Positions 6,862 through 14,422 of a stretch of 19,496 nt of DNA are shown here, in pieces. How positions within the stretch are numbered: position 1 is the stretch's first letter; each line of letters begins with the position of its first letter. This DNA comes from Bacteroidales bacterium (lineage in GTDB: Bacteria; Bacteroidota; Bacteroidia; Bacteroidales; UBA7960): positions 1 through 19,496 of the forward strand of contig PWNO01000239.1 in the NCBI GenBank assembly GCA_003557765.1, in the 5' to 3' direction. The notes below the pieces were generated by a model. That model saw only the letters and a program-made list of their open reading frames with translations, searched no databases and was not told the origin of the DNA. A program made the translations under genes and the position numbers.

Positions 6862-9800
6862 CTATGGGATCACAAAAAATGTCCGAGAGGCGGAATCCAT
6901 CCCGACAACCAGGCGAAGCACATACAAGCCGGCCGGGTAATCACCTGCATTGAATTGCATCTCATGCGTCCCCGGGGCGAAATGTTGTTGATGCATAAGG
7001 ATCTCGCGTCGACGTCCCATCATATCATATACCTCGAGGGTCACATCCTGCTCCCGGTCTAATGTAAAACGAATGGATGTATGATCGCGTACAGGATTCG
7101 GATAATTGATCAATCCAAAGTCATACCCTGCAACGTGGCCAGTTACCTCATCGACCGGCACAGACACATCAAACTGATCCTGACCACCGGCCTGCCTGTA
7201 GCGGGCACCAAATTCCTGAAAGTATTCATTGACCAAACGCTGGCTATGAACGATCAGGGTGTTTTCATCATTGTTAAAATTGGCATTGGCTGACCAGTTG
7301 TGCGAACCAGTGATGACCCGGGATCTATAGGTGGTGGCCTCCCCATCGATCAATGCATATTTGTGATGCAGCAAACCAAATTCTCCCTGTGGAAAGTGAT
7401 GAACATCCGCCCAGGTGCTCAGATAATCCCACTCATTACCCTGCCCGGATATCGTACCAAGTGCACCTCGAACCTTTACACCCTGGTTGTTACGTTCAAG
7501 CATGGTATTGGAGATCGTCCGCCTGGTGATGATGTTTAAAGCCAGGTCTATGTTGGATTCCGCCTGGCTCAGCGTCCTGTTGATATGCGATTCGGTGTTG
7601 GCCTGCGGACTAAAGTACAACTCCACCTTTATAGATTCATCACCAATCCAGAATACCGAAGGGTTTACAATCTCTTTATCGGGTCCAAAACGTGCCTGAG
7701 AGGCATTAAAACTTCCCGAACCTCTGCCCCACATCTGGTTAAATTCCAGCTGATATGCTCTGGCTAGCGCCACGTCTTGTATGACCAGCATATTCTGAAA
7801 CTGATCATTAGTCCCCTGATCAGTGGCATTCCACGAACTGGTGATGACCCAAGATTTAGCCGGATCAACATGATGGGCATCGATCACCGCAAACTTGTTA
7901 TGCATTTGTTCACCACCTATGCTTTGCACGGCATGCACACCCTCATTCGCCATCCTGGTGATCAGCGGATTTTCTGAACCAGTATGACCTGAGGCGATCA
8001 CACGCACATCCACACCACGATTGTGTGCATCAATGATTCCATCGGTAATCTCTTCACCGACATCTCCACTGAGATTATAAAACGCAAATTCAGCCGTTTC
8101 CTCAGCCATCTGAATATATTCCAAAAACTTCTCCACAAAATTGACATGTTGATCGGCTTCCCGAATCGTGGCAAGCTCATGGGCGACATCTCTATTAAAA
8201 AAAGCTAGCATTTCTCCGGTAGTACCGACAGGAGAACCTGTGGATGTAATATAAACGGATGTTGCACTGGTGTCGGCATCAAAGGCGGAACGAAGCTGCA
8301 CCTTGTATACCGTGGCTGGATCCAGGTCCGGAATGGTGATGCGATGCGTTGTTTTGTGTTCCTCATCAATGATTTTTCCCATTTCCAGCTCCGGGGTTGT
8401 TCCATAACGCACTTCGGAGTGCCCGGCCTCCATTGTTTCCCAACGGAAGGTAATGGCATGATCAGAGGCACTGTGTTCATATGGCGGAGAGGTCAGAATG
8501 ACCGGACCGCTCAAGATAATGATATCCTCTGTGAACCTGGGTAGTAGCTGATGATTTTGCTGGAAGCGCCCTGCAAGCCCTGTAATCTCCACAGGTGTAT
8601 TTGGAATAGGCGTGCCTGGTATGTTTGTAAAGTTATCGATACGCACTTGTCCTTCGTCTGTCAGATCTGTTGCTACATAATTGCTCCCACCGGAAAAGAC
8701 CCCGCCATCTTCGAACTCCACGTCGCTGATGCGCACGAGAAAACCCTCGTAATGGCCCGTGTTCAATTGTTCGAGCGTAATATCAAGAGGCTCCTGCTTC
8801 ATGTTCGACTCGGGAAATACTTCAAAATGGGTGTCATTGACAATTTGCAAAAGGCTGAAAAAGTTTCCAAGCTCCCCAGTAACCACTATGGAGTCGCCTA
8901 TTTCTGCACCAACAAGCCATTCATCGCGCATGACCTCATCATTAAACCAGGCAATGCCGGCAGTCTCATCCTGAAAATAGACCGGGCCCGCAAACTGATC
9001 AGCAGCGGTTACCCATCCGGCTACCGTAACCAATGTCCCCTGCGGCAGATCACGAGCCTCACTGATCGGTATGGGCATACTTGTATCCAGCGTTTCAGCC
9101 ACAAGCTGAATAACAAAGGTTTCGTTGACAGGATCATTGGAGTAAAAGATAAGCGATGCCGTGTGTTCACCCGGATCATCACTTACAAACAGAAGATCAA
9201 AAACCACAGTTTCCAGGGTTTCCAATGTCATAGGCATATCTGCATCAAGAAAAAAACCTGGCTCGTCGATGTCAAAGGAATTCAATACCAGATCCTGTTC
9301 GCCACCATTGCGTATCTGCAAACGCGCCTGCCCCTCTCCGGTTGTCGTGCCAAAATTAAAAGTGCTTCCTGAAACATGGACCAAATCATTGATATGAAGA
9401 ATCAAATTGGGATGATCCGTAGTCTCAATATAATCTGTTATCAATACATCATCAATGTTTATGCGTGTACCAGCAGTCTTTGTAAAACGAAGCCTTACAT
9501 TGCCTTCAACATTACCAGACACATTGTATTTTGTCAAATCAGGGGTGAGCTGTACAGGGTCACCCAGGTCTGACCACGAACTGCCTCCATTGACAGAGTA
9601 TTCCACTTGCACTTCACCGCCGGTATCGTTGCTGAAGTCAGCAGCATAAAAAGATACCTCCACCAACCCATTAGGATAATCAAAGTTCATAGCAATATGT
9701 CCATTGCGTATTCGTGCCGACCGGCTTCCGTTCTTCTTATCCAGTGTTGTGTTGCCTATTAAGGCATCATCAAAAAACCATTCACCCGTTTCCAGATCAT

Positions 9801-9921
9801 CATAACCTGCTGCATAAAATGACTTCCCGCCTTGCTCAAAATTTTCGAAAAGCTGAGCCTGGGTTATACCATTTAGTAGAAAAATGAAAACTAATAACGA
9901 TAAAAGTTTAAAATGTTTCAT
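6862..9921 (-). CDS. Secreted two-HKD phospholipase D/nuclease-like protein with OB-fold, FnIII and T9SS sorting domain
   Basis: I chose the ATG at 9921 because it begins a clean signal peptide (MKHFKLLSLLVFIFLLNG, cleavage near AQ at 22-23); an upstream ATG at 9948 would add nine unlikely residues. Order in the 1019-residue protein: jelly-roll-like sandwich (24-165), choice-of-anchor-D-like Ig (172-278), OB-fold as in secreted nucleases (280-470), fibronectin III (474-562), two PLD domains and a T9SS sorting domain (about 930-1019, NYPNPVRDHTSI). Both HKD motifs are intact: H674/K676/D681 (HNKFAVID, then TSSWN) and H852/K854/D859 (HHKYALID, then GSHNWS). Known chemistry: paired HKD motifs hydrolyse phosphodiesters through a phosphohistidine. 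The OB-fold and accessory domains favour an extracellular nuclease over a lipase, but this is inference. Probable location: outer surface or culture fluid. Confidence 0.88.
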   Translation of the reverse strand: MKHFKLLSLLVFIFLLNGITQAQLFENFEQGGKSFYAAGYDDLETGEWFFDDALIGNTTLDKKNGSRSARIRNGHIAMNFDYPNGLVEVSFYAADFSNDTGGEVQVEYSVNGGSSWSDLGDPVQLTPDLTKYNVSGNVEGNVRLRFTKTAGTRINIDDVLITDYIETTDHPNLILHINDLVHVSGSTFNFGTTTGEGQARLQIRNGGEQDLVLNSFDIDEPGFFLDADMPMTLETLETVVFDLLFVSDDPGEHTASLIFYSNDPVNETFVIQLVAETLDTSMPIPISEARDLPQGTLVTVAGWVTAADQFAGPVYFQDETAGIAWFNDEVMRDEWLVGAEIGDSIVVTGELGNFFSLLQIVNDTHFEVFPESNMKQEPLDITLEQLNTGHYEGFLVRISDVEFEDGGVFSGGSNYVATDLTDEGQVRIDNFTNIPGTPIPNTPVEITGLAGRFQQNHQLLPRFTEDIIILSGPVILTSPPYEHSASDHAITFRWETMEAGHSEVRYGTTPELEMGKIIDEEHKTTHRITIPDLDPATVYKVQLRSAFDADTSATSVYITSTGSPVGTTGEMLAFFNRDVAHELATIREADQHVNFVEKFLEYIQMAEETAEFAFYNLSGDVGEEITDGIIDAHNRGVDVRVIASGHTGSENPLITRMANEGVHAVQSIGGEQMHNKFAVIDAHHVDPAKSWVITSSWNATDQGTNDQFQNMLVIQDVALARAYQLEFNQMWGRGSGSFNASQARFGPDKEIVNPSVFWIGDESIKVELYFSPQANTESHINRTLSQAESNIDLALNIITRRTISNTMLERNNQGVKVRGALGTISGQGNEWDYLSTWADVHHFPQGEFGLLHHKYALIDGEATTYRSRVITGSHNWSANANFNNDENTLIVHSQRLVNEYFQEFGARYRQAGGQDQFDVSVPVDEVTGHVAGYDFGLINYPNPVRDHTSIRFTLDREQDVTLEVYDMMGRRREILMHQQHFAPGTHEMQFNAGDYPAGLYVLRLVVGMDSASRTFFVIP

Positions 9922-10265
9922 CAGAAAGCAATTAATTGAAGACCACAATACAAGTAGTGCGTTGCAATATATTGATTTAGAGCATTATACACTAAAACAA
10001 AGTTAAGCATAAGTTTTGATTGGAATTGGTTTCAGCCTACAAAACTCAGACAAAAACCAAATCCTACTGAGTGCATTCAGCAGCGTCAAGAATACCTGTT
10101 TTTGTTTACCTGGAATTATTCTTGACAAAAAGCTGAAAAGTCATTGAGATGCTAAACTGGTCTTAAGCATCTTCTTCCAATGAAAAGACAGTTAATTCTT
10201 ATTTATCTTATTTTGAGAATGTTATAAGCTATTTTAAACTTTTTAAGAAAAAAAATACCGAATTA
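9922..10265. other. AT-rich divergent intergenic region
   Basis: This region separates the secreted PLD-like gene (minus) from the Rrf2 gene (plus) and must carry the promoter of the former. On the minus strand a GTGTATAATG stretch (about 9985-9994) is the only promoter-like box I see, and it is weak. No ORF with protein character, RNA gene or repeat was recognised. Confidence 0.4.
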
Positions 10266-10311
10266 TTTGTTTTTGTACAGAATATATTCGTACATTTGCG
10301 TATTCAAATAC
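10266..10311 (+). promoter_or_regulatory. Promoter of the Rrf2 gene with overlapping dyads (candidate autoregulatory operator)
   Basis: TTTG at 10266-10269, a 21-base spacer and TACATTTG at 10291-10298 match the Bacteroidota -33/-7 consensus. The spacer holds the perfect palindrome GAATATATTC (10280-10289), flanked on both sides by GTAC. Just past the -7 box lies GTATT-CA-AATAC (10300-10311), a perfect 5-bp inverted repeat. A dimeric Rrf2 protein bound here would block RNA polymerase. The ATG at 10332 would have a leader of about 25-30 bases. Confidence 0.6.
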
Positions 10312-10331
10312 TGTTTATCTGTTTTAAAATT

Positions 10332-10793
10332 ATGAAGCGCATATTAAACATATCAGAAGCAGCAAGTATCGCCATTCACAGCATGGCAGTTATCGCGCAG
10401 AGCAAAGATTTGCTGAACAGTCACCAGGTGGCAGAACAAACGGGTTTCTCAAAAAACCATACGGCCAAAGTGCTTCAGATCTTGGCAAAGTACCGTTTAT
10501 TAAAGTCAACCAGGGGACCAGGTGGTGGTTTTTGTCTTGGCAGGAATGCATATGATATCAGCTTGATGGACATCTATCGTGTCATAGACGGAGACCTGGA
10601 GGAGAACAATTGCTGTTTAGACTGTTCAGTTTGTCCGGTGAAGGCTTGCATTTTTGGTGGGCTGGAGCAGAAGTTCACCAATGAATTCAGGTCTTATCTA
10701 ATGAGCATGAAACTGGCCGTCCTTCCTTTAGTTAGGAGACCAGCCCGGGTTGAGTCAGGGGAGCTTGTTTTGGAAGAAGCTGGAAGGGGGTAG
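10332..10793 (+). CDS. Rrf2 family iron-sulfur transcriptional regulator
   Basis: The 153-residue protein has the Rrf2 layout: an N-terminal winged helix (residues 5-75; SHQVAEQTGFSKNHTAKVLQ recognition region, then RGPGGGF in the wing) and a Cys-rich loop with C94, C95, C98, C101 and C106, where family members such as NsrR, IscR and RsrR bind an Fe-S cluster. The ATG at 10332 begins the family-typical N terminus (MKRILNISEA); an upstream TTG at 10296 lies inside the promoter. Known role: cluster loss or nitrosylation relieves repression. Inferred targets are its own gene and the ferredoxin/hcp genes directly downstream. Five cysteines, rather than the usual three, leave the exact ligands open. 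Confidence 0.88.
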   Translation: MKRILNISEAASIAIHSMAVIAQSKDLLNSHQVAEQTGFSKNHTAKVLQILAKYRLLKSTRGPGGGFCLGRNAYDISLMDIYRVIDGDLEENNCCLDCSVCPVKACIFGGLEQKFTNEFRSYLMSMKLAVLPLVRRPARVESGELVLEEAGRG

Positions 10794-10804
10794 ATGGAAG
10801 TAAG

Positions 10805-10997
10805 AAGTAGGCAGTAGGCAGTAAGCAGTAAGAAGAAAGAAGGTTAAGGCTGAGGTTAAGATTAGTAGGGACAGGGCTTGACCTGTCCAAAGTATGAAGT
10901 TTAGTGTTTACGGGACTTTTTGACCTTTCGACCTTTCGACCTTTCGACCTTTCGACTTATAGACCTTTTGTCATTTTGTCATTTTGTCATTTTATCA
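10805..10997 (+). repeat. Composite of short tandem repeats between the Rrf2 and ferredoxin genes
   Basis: The following elements occur in order. Period 7 GTAGGCA-type units at about 10807-10834; period 6 GGTTAA/GGCTGA-type units at 10842-10866; a 7-bp stem GGACAGG/CCTGTCC at 10869-10888; period 8 GACTTTTT then four perfect GACCTTTC units at 10914-10953; and period 8 TTTTGTCA units, three perfect and one TTTTATCA, at 10966-10997. The last array ends 14 bases before the ferredoxin ATG. Several of the elements recur at 13941-14066. Confidence 0.85.
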
Positions 10998-11011
10998 TTA
11001 AAAATATTACA

Positions 11012-12001
11012 ATGAAAAGAACAATCATTAAGATAGACGAAGACCTCTGCAACGGATGCGGGCTTTGCGTGGAAGGATGCCACGAGGGCGCGCTGCAGAT
11101 GATCGATGGAAAGGCACGCATGATCAGCGACCTGTATTGCGACGGCCTGGGCGCATGTATTCCCGAATGCCCGGTGGGTGCCATCAGCCTGGAGGAAAGA
11201 GAGGCAGCACCCTATGATGAGATCAAGGTGATGGAGCGTATCGCGCCCAAAGGGGAAGCCACCATCCTGGCCCACCTGAACCACCTGATCGACCACAGCC
11301 AGGACGAATTTGTGGCTCAAGGCATTCAATACATCAAAGACAATGCACTGGATGTGGACCTTACCAAATTAAAAAAACAAGGTAATCATGCTGAATCTTC
11401 ATCATCAACTATGCATCAACACACATCAAAAAAAGAAGCCGCAGTTGCCGGAGCAGCAACAGGTGCGGGGGCATCTGCAGCCGAATCAGCCCCGAAGCAA
11501 GCCACGCCCAGACCACACGTCCACGGTGGCGGTTGTCCGGGGTCACGAATCATGCAATTTGCAAACAACGGCCATCAGGGAGAATCCGGGCCTGCACAAA
11601 ACAAGTCTGCAAGCGGAGCATCAGCGCTCAGGCAGTGGCCGGTGCAGCTTCACCTGGTCAACCCACAGGCCCCCTACTTCCAGAAAACCGATGTGTTGCT
11701 GGCAGCTGACTGCGTGGCCTTTTCTATGGGCAATTTTCACGACGACTTTCTGGCAGGCAAAGGCCTTGCCATAGCATGTCCGAAACTCGATCAGGGTAAG
11801 GAGCAATATATCGATAAACTCGTCAGCATGATCAACGACGCAAAAATCAACACCCTCACGGTGATGGTCATGGAAGTGCCCTGTTGTACTGGATTGCTGC
11901 AAATGGCCAAAATGGCCACGGAGAAAGCCTCCAGAAAAGTGCCCGTGAAAGCCATCACGGTAAGCCTTCAGGGTGAAGTCATGAACGAAGAATGGCTTTA
12001 A
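11012..12001 (+). CDS. Ferredoxin-like 4Fe-4S protein associated with Hcp
   Basis: The start is ATG at 11012; the open frame upstream merely translates the tandem repeats. The 329-residue protein begins with a dicluster ferredoxin domain. The first motif is complete (C13, C16, C19, C23). The second reads CDGLGACIPECP (C43, C49, C53), with Leu where the second Cys of a standard motif would be. An Ala/Ser-rich linker (about 128-165) leads to HGGGCPGS (C175) and a conserved C-terminal domain with C234, C256 and the pair C291-C292 (EVPCCTG). I recognise this arrangement from proteins encoded next to hybrid cluster protein genes in anaerobes; the likely role is electron delivery to Hcp in the cytoplasm, which is inferred from context. 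The hcp gene follows after 128 bases on the same strand. Confidence 0.85.
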   Translation: MKRTIIKIDEDLCNGCGLCVEGCHEGALQMIDGKARMISDLYCDGLGACIPECPVGAISLEEREAAPYDEIKVMERIAPKGEATILAHLNHLIDHSQDEFVAQGIQYIKDNALDVDLTKLKKQGNHAESSSSTMHQHTSKKEAAVAGAATGAGASAAESAPKQATPRPHVHGGGCPGSRIMQFANNGHQGESGPAQNKSASGASALRQWPVQLHLVNPQAPYFQKTDVLLAADCVAFSMGNFHDDFLAGKGLAIACPKLDQGKEQYIDKLVSMINDAKINTLTVMVMEVPCCTGLLQMAKMATEKASRKVPVKAITVSLQGEVMNEEWL

Positions 12002-12129
12002 TCCGGATCATTAAACTGAATCTTCATCAGCATCAAGCAAATAGAAATCAATCAAATCAAAGGGCAACAGGATGATCAAAGATAAAGGATCAACCAGGCC
12101 TGTAACACAAACCAAAAAAATTAACAGCT

Positions 12130-13794
12130 ATGAGTATGTTTTGTTTTCAATGTCAGGAAGCCGCAAAAGGCACAGGATGCACAGTAAAGGGCGTATGTGG
12201 AAAAGAGCCGGAAGTCGCAGGTATCCAGGACGTGATGATGTATTTTCTAAAAGGCATGTCTGTCTATGCGAACATGGCCCGCGAAAAGGGCATCAACGAT
12301 CCCAGGGTGGATCGTTTCATCCAGGAAGGCCTGTTCATGACCATTACCAACGCCAATTTCGACAAGCAACGTTTTATTGACAAGATCAGGGATGGATTCG
12401 CCCTCCGCATCGAACTCGAGAACAAGATGGAAGATGCCGGCATTCAGTTAAACAAGGAATCACTGCCCGAACCGGCTCAGTGGAATGCCTACACTCCAGG
12501 AGAATACGAAAGGAAGGCGCATCAGGCAGGCGTGCTGCAGATGACCGAAAATGAAGACATCCGCTCGCTTCGTGAGCTAATGACTTACGGAATAAAAGGC
12601 ATGGCTGCCTATGCAGAGCACGCCGGAAACCTGAAGCACAGCAGCGACGATATCAATGCATTCATGCAAAAAGGCCTGGCGGCGACGCTCGACGACAGCC
12701 TCGGTGCAGATGAGCTGACTGCCATGGTGCTGGAATGCGGCAAATATGGTGTGGAAGTGATGTCATTGCTCGACAAAGCACATACATCCACCTATGGTAA
12801 CCCGGAAATTACCAAGGTGAACATTGGCGTGCGCAACAATCCTGGCATCCTGATCAGCGGCCACGACCTCCGCGACATGGAGGATCTGCTTGAACAGACC
12901 AAAGATACCGGTGTGGATGTGTACACGCACAGCGAAATGCTTCCCGCACACTACTATCCGGCCTTCAAAAAGTATGACCACTTTGTGGGTAACTACGGTA
13001 ATGCCTGGTGGAATCAGCGCGAGGAGTTTGAAAAATTCAACGGCCCGATCCTCTTTACTACCAACTGCATCGTACCCCCGCTGAAAAGTGCGACATACGC
13101 CGACAGGATCTACACCACAGGGTCCTCTGGCCTTGACGGAGCCGCGCATATACCTGAAAGGGTTGAAGACGGCCGCAAGGATTTTTCAAAGGTCATCGAA
13201 CACGCAAAACGCTGCGAGCCACCCGTAGAAATCGAGACCGGAGAGATCACTGGTGGTTTTGCACACAACCAGGTGCTGGCTCTGGCAGACAAGGTGGTAG
13301 ATGCCGTGAAATCAGGGGCTATTCGCAAGTTTTTCGTGATGGCCGGCTGCGATGGCCGCATGAAAAGCCGCGACTATTATACTGAGTTTGCCAAAGCGTT
13401 GCCTCAAGACACCGTGATCCTCACTTCAGGATGCGCCAAATATCGTTACAACAAGCTGCCTTTAGGCGACATTGGTGGCATTCCCAGGGTACTGGACGCT
13501 GGTCAGTGTAATGACAGTTACTCATTGGCAGTCATCGCACTGAAACTGAAAGAGGTATTTGATCTCAACGACATCAACGAACTGCCAATCGCCTATAACA
13601 TCGCCTGGTATGAGCAAAAGGCCGTCATTGTATTGCTTGCGCTGCTCTATCTCGGGGTAAAAAACATCCACCTGGGTCCAACGCTTCCCGCATTCCTTTC
13701 ACCAAATGTAGCCAATGTACTGGTAGAAAATTTTGGCATCTCCAGCATCAATACCGTAGATGAAGACATGAAGGTTTTGCTGGAAAATGCATAA
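12130..13794 (+). CDS. hcp: Hybrid cluster protein (hydroxylamine reductase / NO-related stress)
   Basis: The 554-residue protein carries every known cofactor ligand. The N-terminal cluster cysteines are C5, C8, C17 and C23 (CFQC then TGC and GVC), the spacing seen in the Desulfovibrio protein. The hybrid cluster ligands are H245 (GHDL), E269 (HSEMLP), C313 (TNC), C407 (AGCDG), C435 (SGCAKY), C460 (GQCND) and E495 (WYEQ), all one residue offset from the Desulfovibrio numbering as I remember it. Known activities: hydroxylamine reduction to ammonia in vitro, and NO reduction or S-nitrosation in vivo in enterobacteria; cytoplasmic. The start is ATG at 12130 (MSMFCFQC); ATG at 12136 is an alternative. 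No promoter box was seen in the 128-base gap, so it is probably co-transcribed with the ferredoxin gene. Rrf2 control is inferred from neighbourhood. Confidence 0.96.
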   Translation: MSMFCFQCQEAAKGTGCTVKGVCGKEPEVAGIQDVMMYFLKGMSVYANMAREKGINDPRVDRFIQEGLFMTITNANFDKQRFIDKIRDGFALRIELENKMEDAGIQLNKESLPEPAQWNAYTPGEYERKAHQAGVLQMTENEDIRSLRELMTYGIKGMAAYAEHAGNLKHSSDDINAFMQKGLAATLDDSLGADELTAMVLECGKYGVEVMSLLDKAHTSTYGNPEITKVNIGVRNNPGILISGHDLRDMEDLLEQTKDTGVDVYTHSEMLPAHYYPAFKKYDHFVGNYGNAWWNQREEFEKFNGPILFTTNCIVPPLKSATYADRIYTTGSSGLDGAAHIPERVEDGRKDFSKVIEHAKRCEPPVEIETGEITGGFAHNQVLALADKVVDAVKSGAIRKFFVMAGCDGRMKSRDYYTEFAKALPQDTVILTSGCAKYRYNKLPLGDIGGIPRVLDAGQCNDSYSLAVIALKLKEVFDLNDINELPIAYNIAWYEQKAVIVLLALLYLGVKNIHLGPTLPAFLSPNVANVLVENFGISSINTVDEDMKVLLENA

Positions 13795-13797
13795 ATT

Positions 13798-13811
13798 GTT
13801 AATTAATTAAC
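13798..13811. repeat. Perfect 14-bp palindrome after hcp
   Basis: GTTAATTAATTAAC lies three bases past the hcp stop codon and reads the same on both strands. It is all A/T apart from the end pair, so chance cannot be excluded. It sits about 30 bases upstream of a TAnnTTTG box and could be a protein-binding site for that promoter. Confidence 0.4.
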
Positions 13812-13840
13812 AGCTGCATAAGAGGTTTCGATTTTTTTCA

Positions 13841-13930
13841 TATCTTTGCCGTTAATGTTTCGAAAGAAACGTTTCGGCGGTAACTCGCCACGAGCGGGGC
13901 ATATCCCGGTGTATGCCCCGCTCGTTTATT
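13841..13930 (+). ncRNA. Candidate small RNA or attenuated leader between hcp and oadG
   Basis: TATCTTTG at 13841-13848 matches the Bacteroidota -7 box TAnnTTTG (no good -33 TTTG is visible). A transcript from about 13853 would fold into three hairpins: CGAAA/TTTCG (13861-13876), GGCG/CGCC (13876-13889 region) and the 13-bp terminator stem at 13891-13924, ending in TTTATT. The transcript would be roughly 75 bases. It could also be a regulated leader of the decarboxylase genes, or simply a promoter-like fluke before the hcp terminator. It matches no RNA family known to me. Confidence 0.45.
13891..13930 (+). terminator. Strong rho-independent terminator
   Basis: A perfect 13-bp stem (CGAGCGGGGCATA with TATGCCCCGCTCG) closes an 8-base loop and is followed by TTTATT. 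It lies about 100 bases after the hcp stop and would end the hcp transcript or the candidate small RNA. Confidence 0.85.
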
Positions 13931-13940
13931 CATGGAAAAT

Positions 13941-14066
13941 AAGGTTAAGGCTGAGATTGAGGTTGAGATTGCACGAGGCGATTTTGATAATTGAGGGTTA
14001 GAGTCTTGCACAACCAGGGCTAGCCTGTTCGACGTTTGATTTGACCGGACTTTTTGACTTTTTGAC
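13941..14066 (+). repeat. Composite tandem-repeat region upstream of oadG
   Basis: Period 6 units (GGTTAA, GGCTGA, GATTGA, GGTTGA, GATTGC) lie at 13943-13972. They are followed by an AGGGCT...CCTGTTC stretch (14016-14030) and period 8 GACTTTTT units (two perfect plus GAC, 14048-14066). The same elements in the same order and strand lie upstream of the ferredoxin gene (10842-10953). Confidence 0.75.
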
Positions 14067-14133
14067 ATCAACACAAATACATCAGCAGCACAGGCGTTGT
14101 TGCTTAACATCTGATAAACAAAAAACACGCATT

Positions 14134-14379
14134 ATGTCTCTTCCGGTACAGGTATTCATTCTGGGGCTTTTAACAGTATTCCTGGTCCTCCTGGTGGTAG
14201 TCGGAACCGGCAATGCCATCATATGGATTGTCAACCACTATTTCCCCACTTCCGGTGAAGGTTCATCCACGATTAAACCAACTGCAGTCAAGGCAACACA
14301 CCTGGCAGCCATCACAGCCGCCGTACAAACGGTGACGCGAGGCAAAGGTAAGGTGGAAAAAATTGAAAAGATGCCTTAA
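14134..14379 (+). CDS. oadG: Na+-pumping decarboxylase gamma subunit (OadG/MmdD-like)
   Basis: The ATG at 14134 gives an 81-residue protein with one N-terminal membrane helix (about residues 7-34, FILGLLTVFLVLLVVVGTG then IIWIVNHYFP), a short variable linker, and a C-terminal segment HLAAITAAVQTVTRGKGKVEKIEKM, the typical tail of OadG-like subunits. Known role: assembly and stabilisation of the membrane decarboxylase, holding the alpha subunit to the beta subunit. The open frame before the ATG translates repeat DNA. The alpha-subunit gene starts 43 bases past the stop; an overlapping upstream start for that gene is less likely. Confidence 0.85.
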   Translation: MSLPVQVFILGLLTVFLVLLVVVGTGNAIIWIVNHYFPTSGEGSSTIKPTAVKATHLAAITAAVQTVTRGKGKVEKIEKMP

Positions 14380-14422
14380 CCAGCTGCAACGATATATTGT
14401 TTCACTCATTAACCTTAGGTTT

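Noticed and set aside
8551..9372. Plus-strand ORF of 273 codons inside the PLD-like gene
   Set aside because: It is antisense to the OB-fold and Ig-like regions, which have clear family character on the minus strand. The ORF itself has irregular composition and no known domain.
10904..11011. N-terminal extension of the ferredoxin gene
   Set aside because: The extension translates GACCTTTC and TTTTGTCA tandem repeats; the conserved N terminus begins at 11012.
13849..13930. Known riboswitch class upstream of the decarboxylase genes
   Set aside because: I could not match the three hairpins to any riboswitch consensus I know, so I list the region only as a candidate small RNA or leader.
13855..14002. 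Short ORF (MFRKKRFGGNSP...) that could be a leader peptide
   Set aside because: Its codons are the hairpin and repeat sequences themselves, and its ATG would lie at the predicted transcription start. RNA structure explains the sequence better.
14363..14422. Upstream ATG for the alpha subunit, overlapping the gamma gene end
   Set aside because: The added 20 residues are unlike family N termini. The ATG at 14423 begins the conserved MQKIKFSLVYRD.
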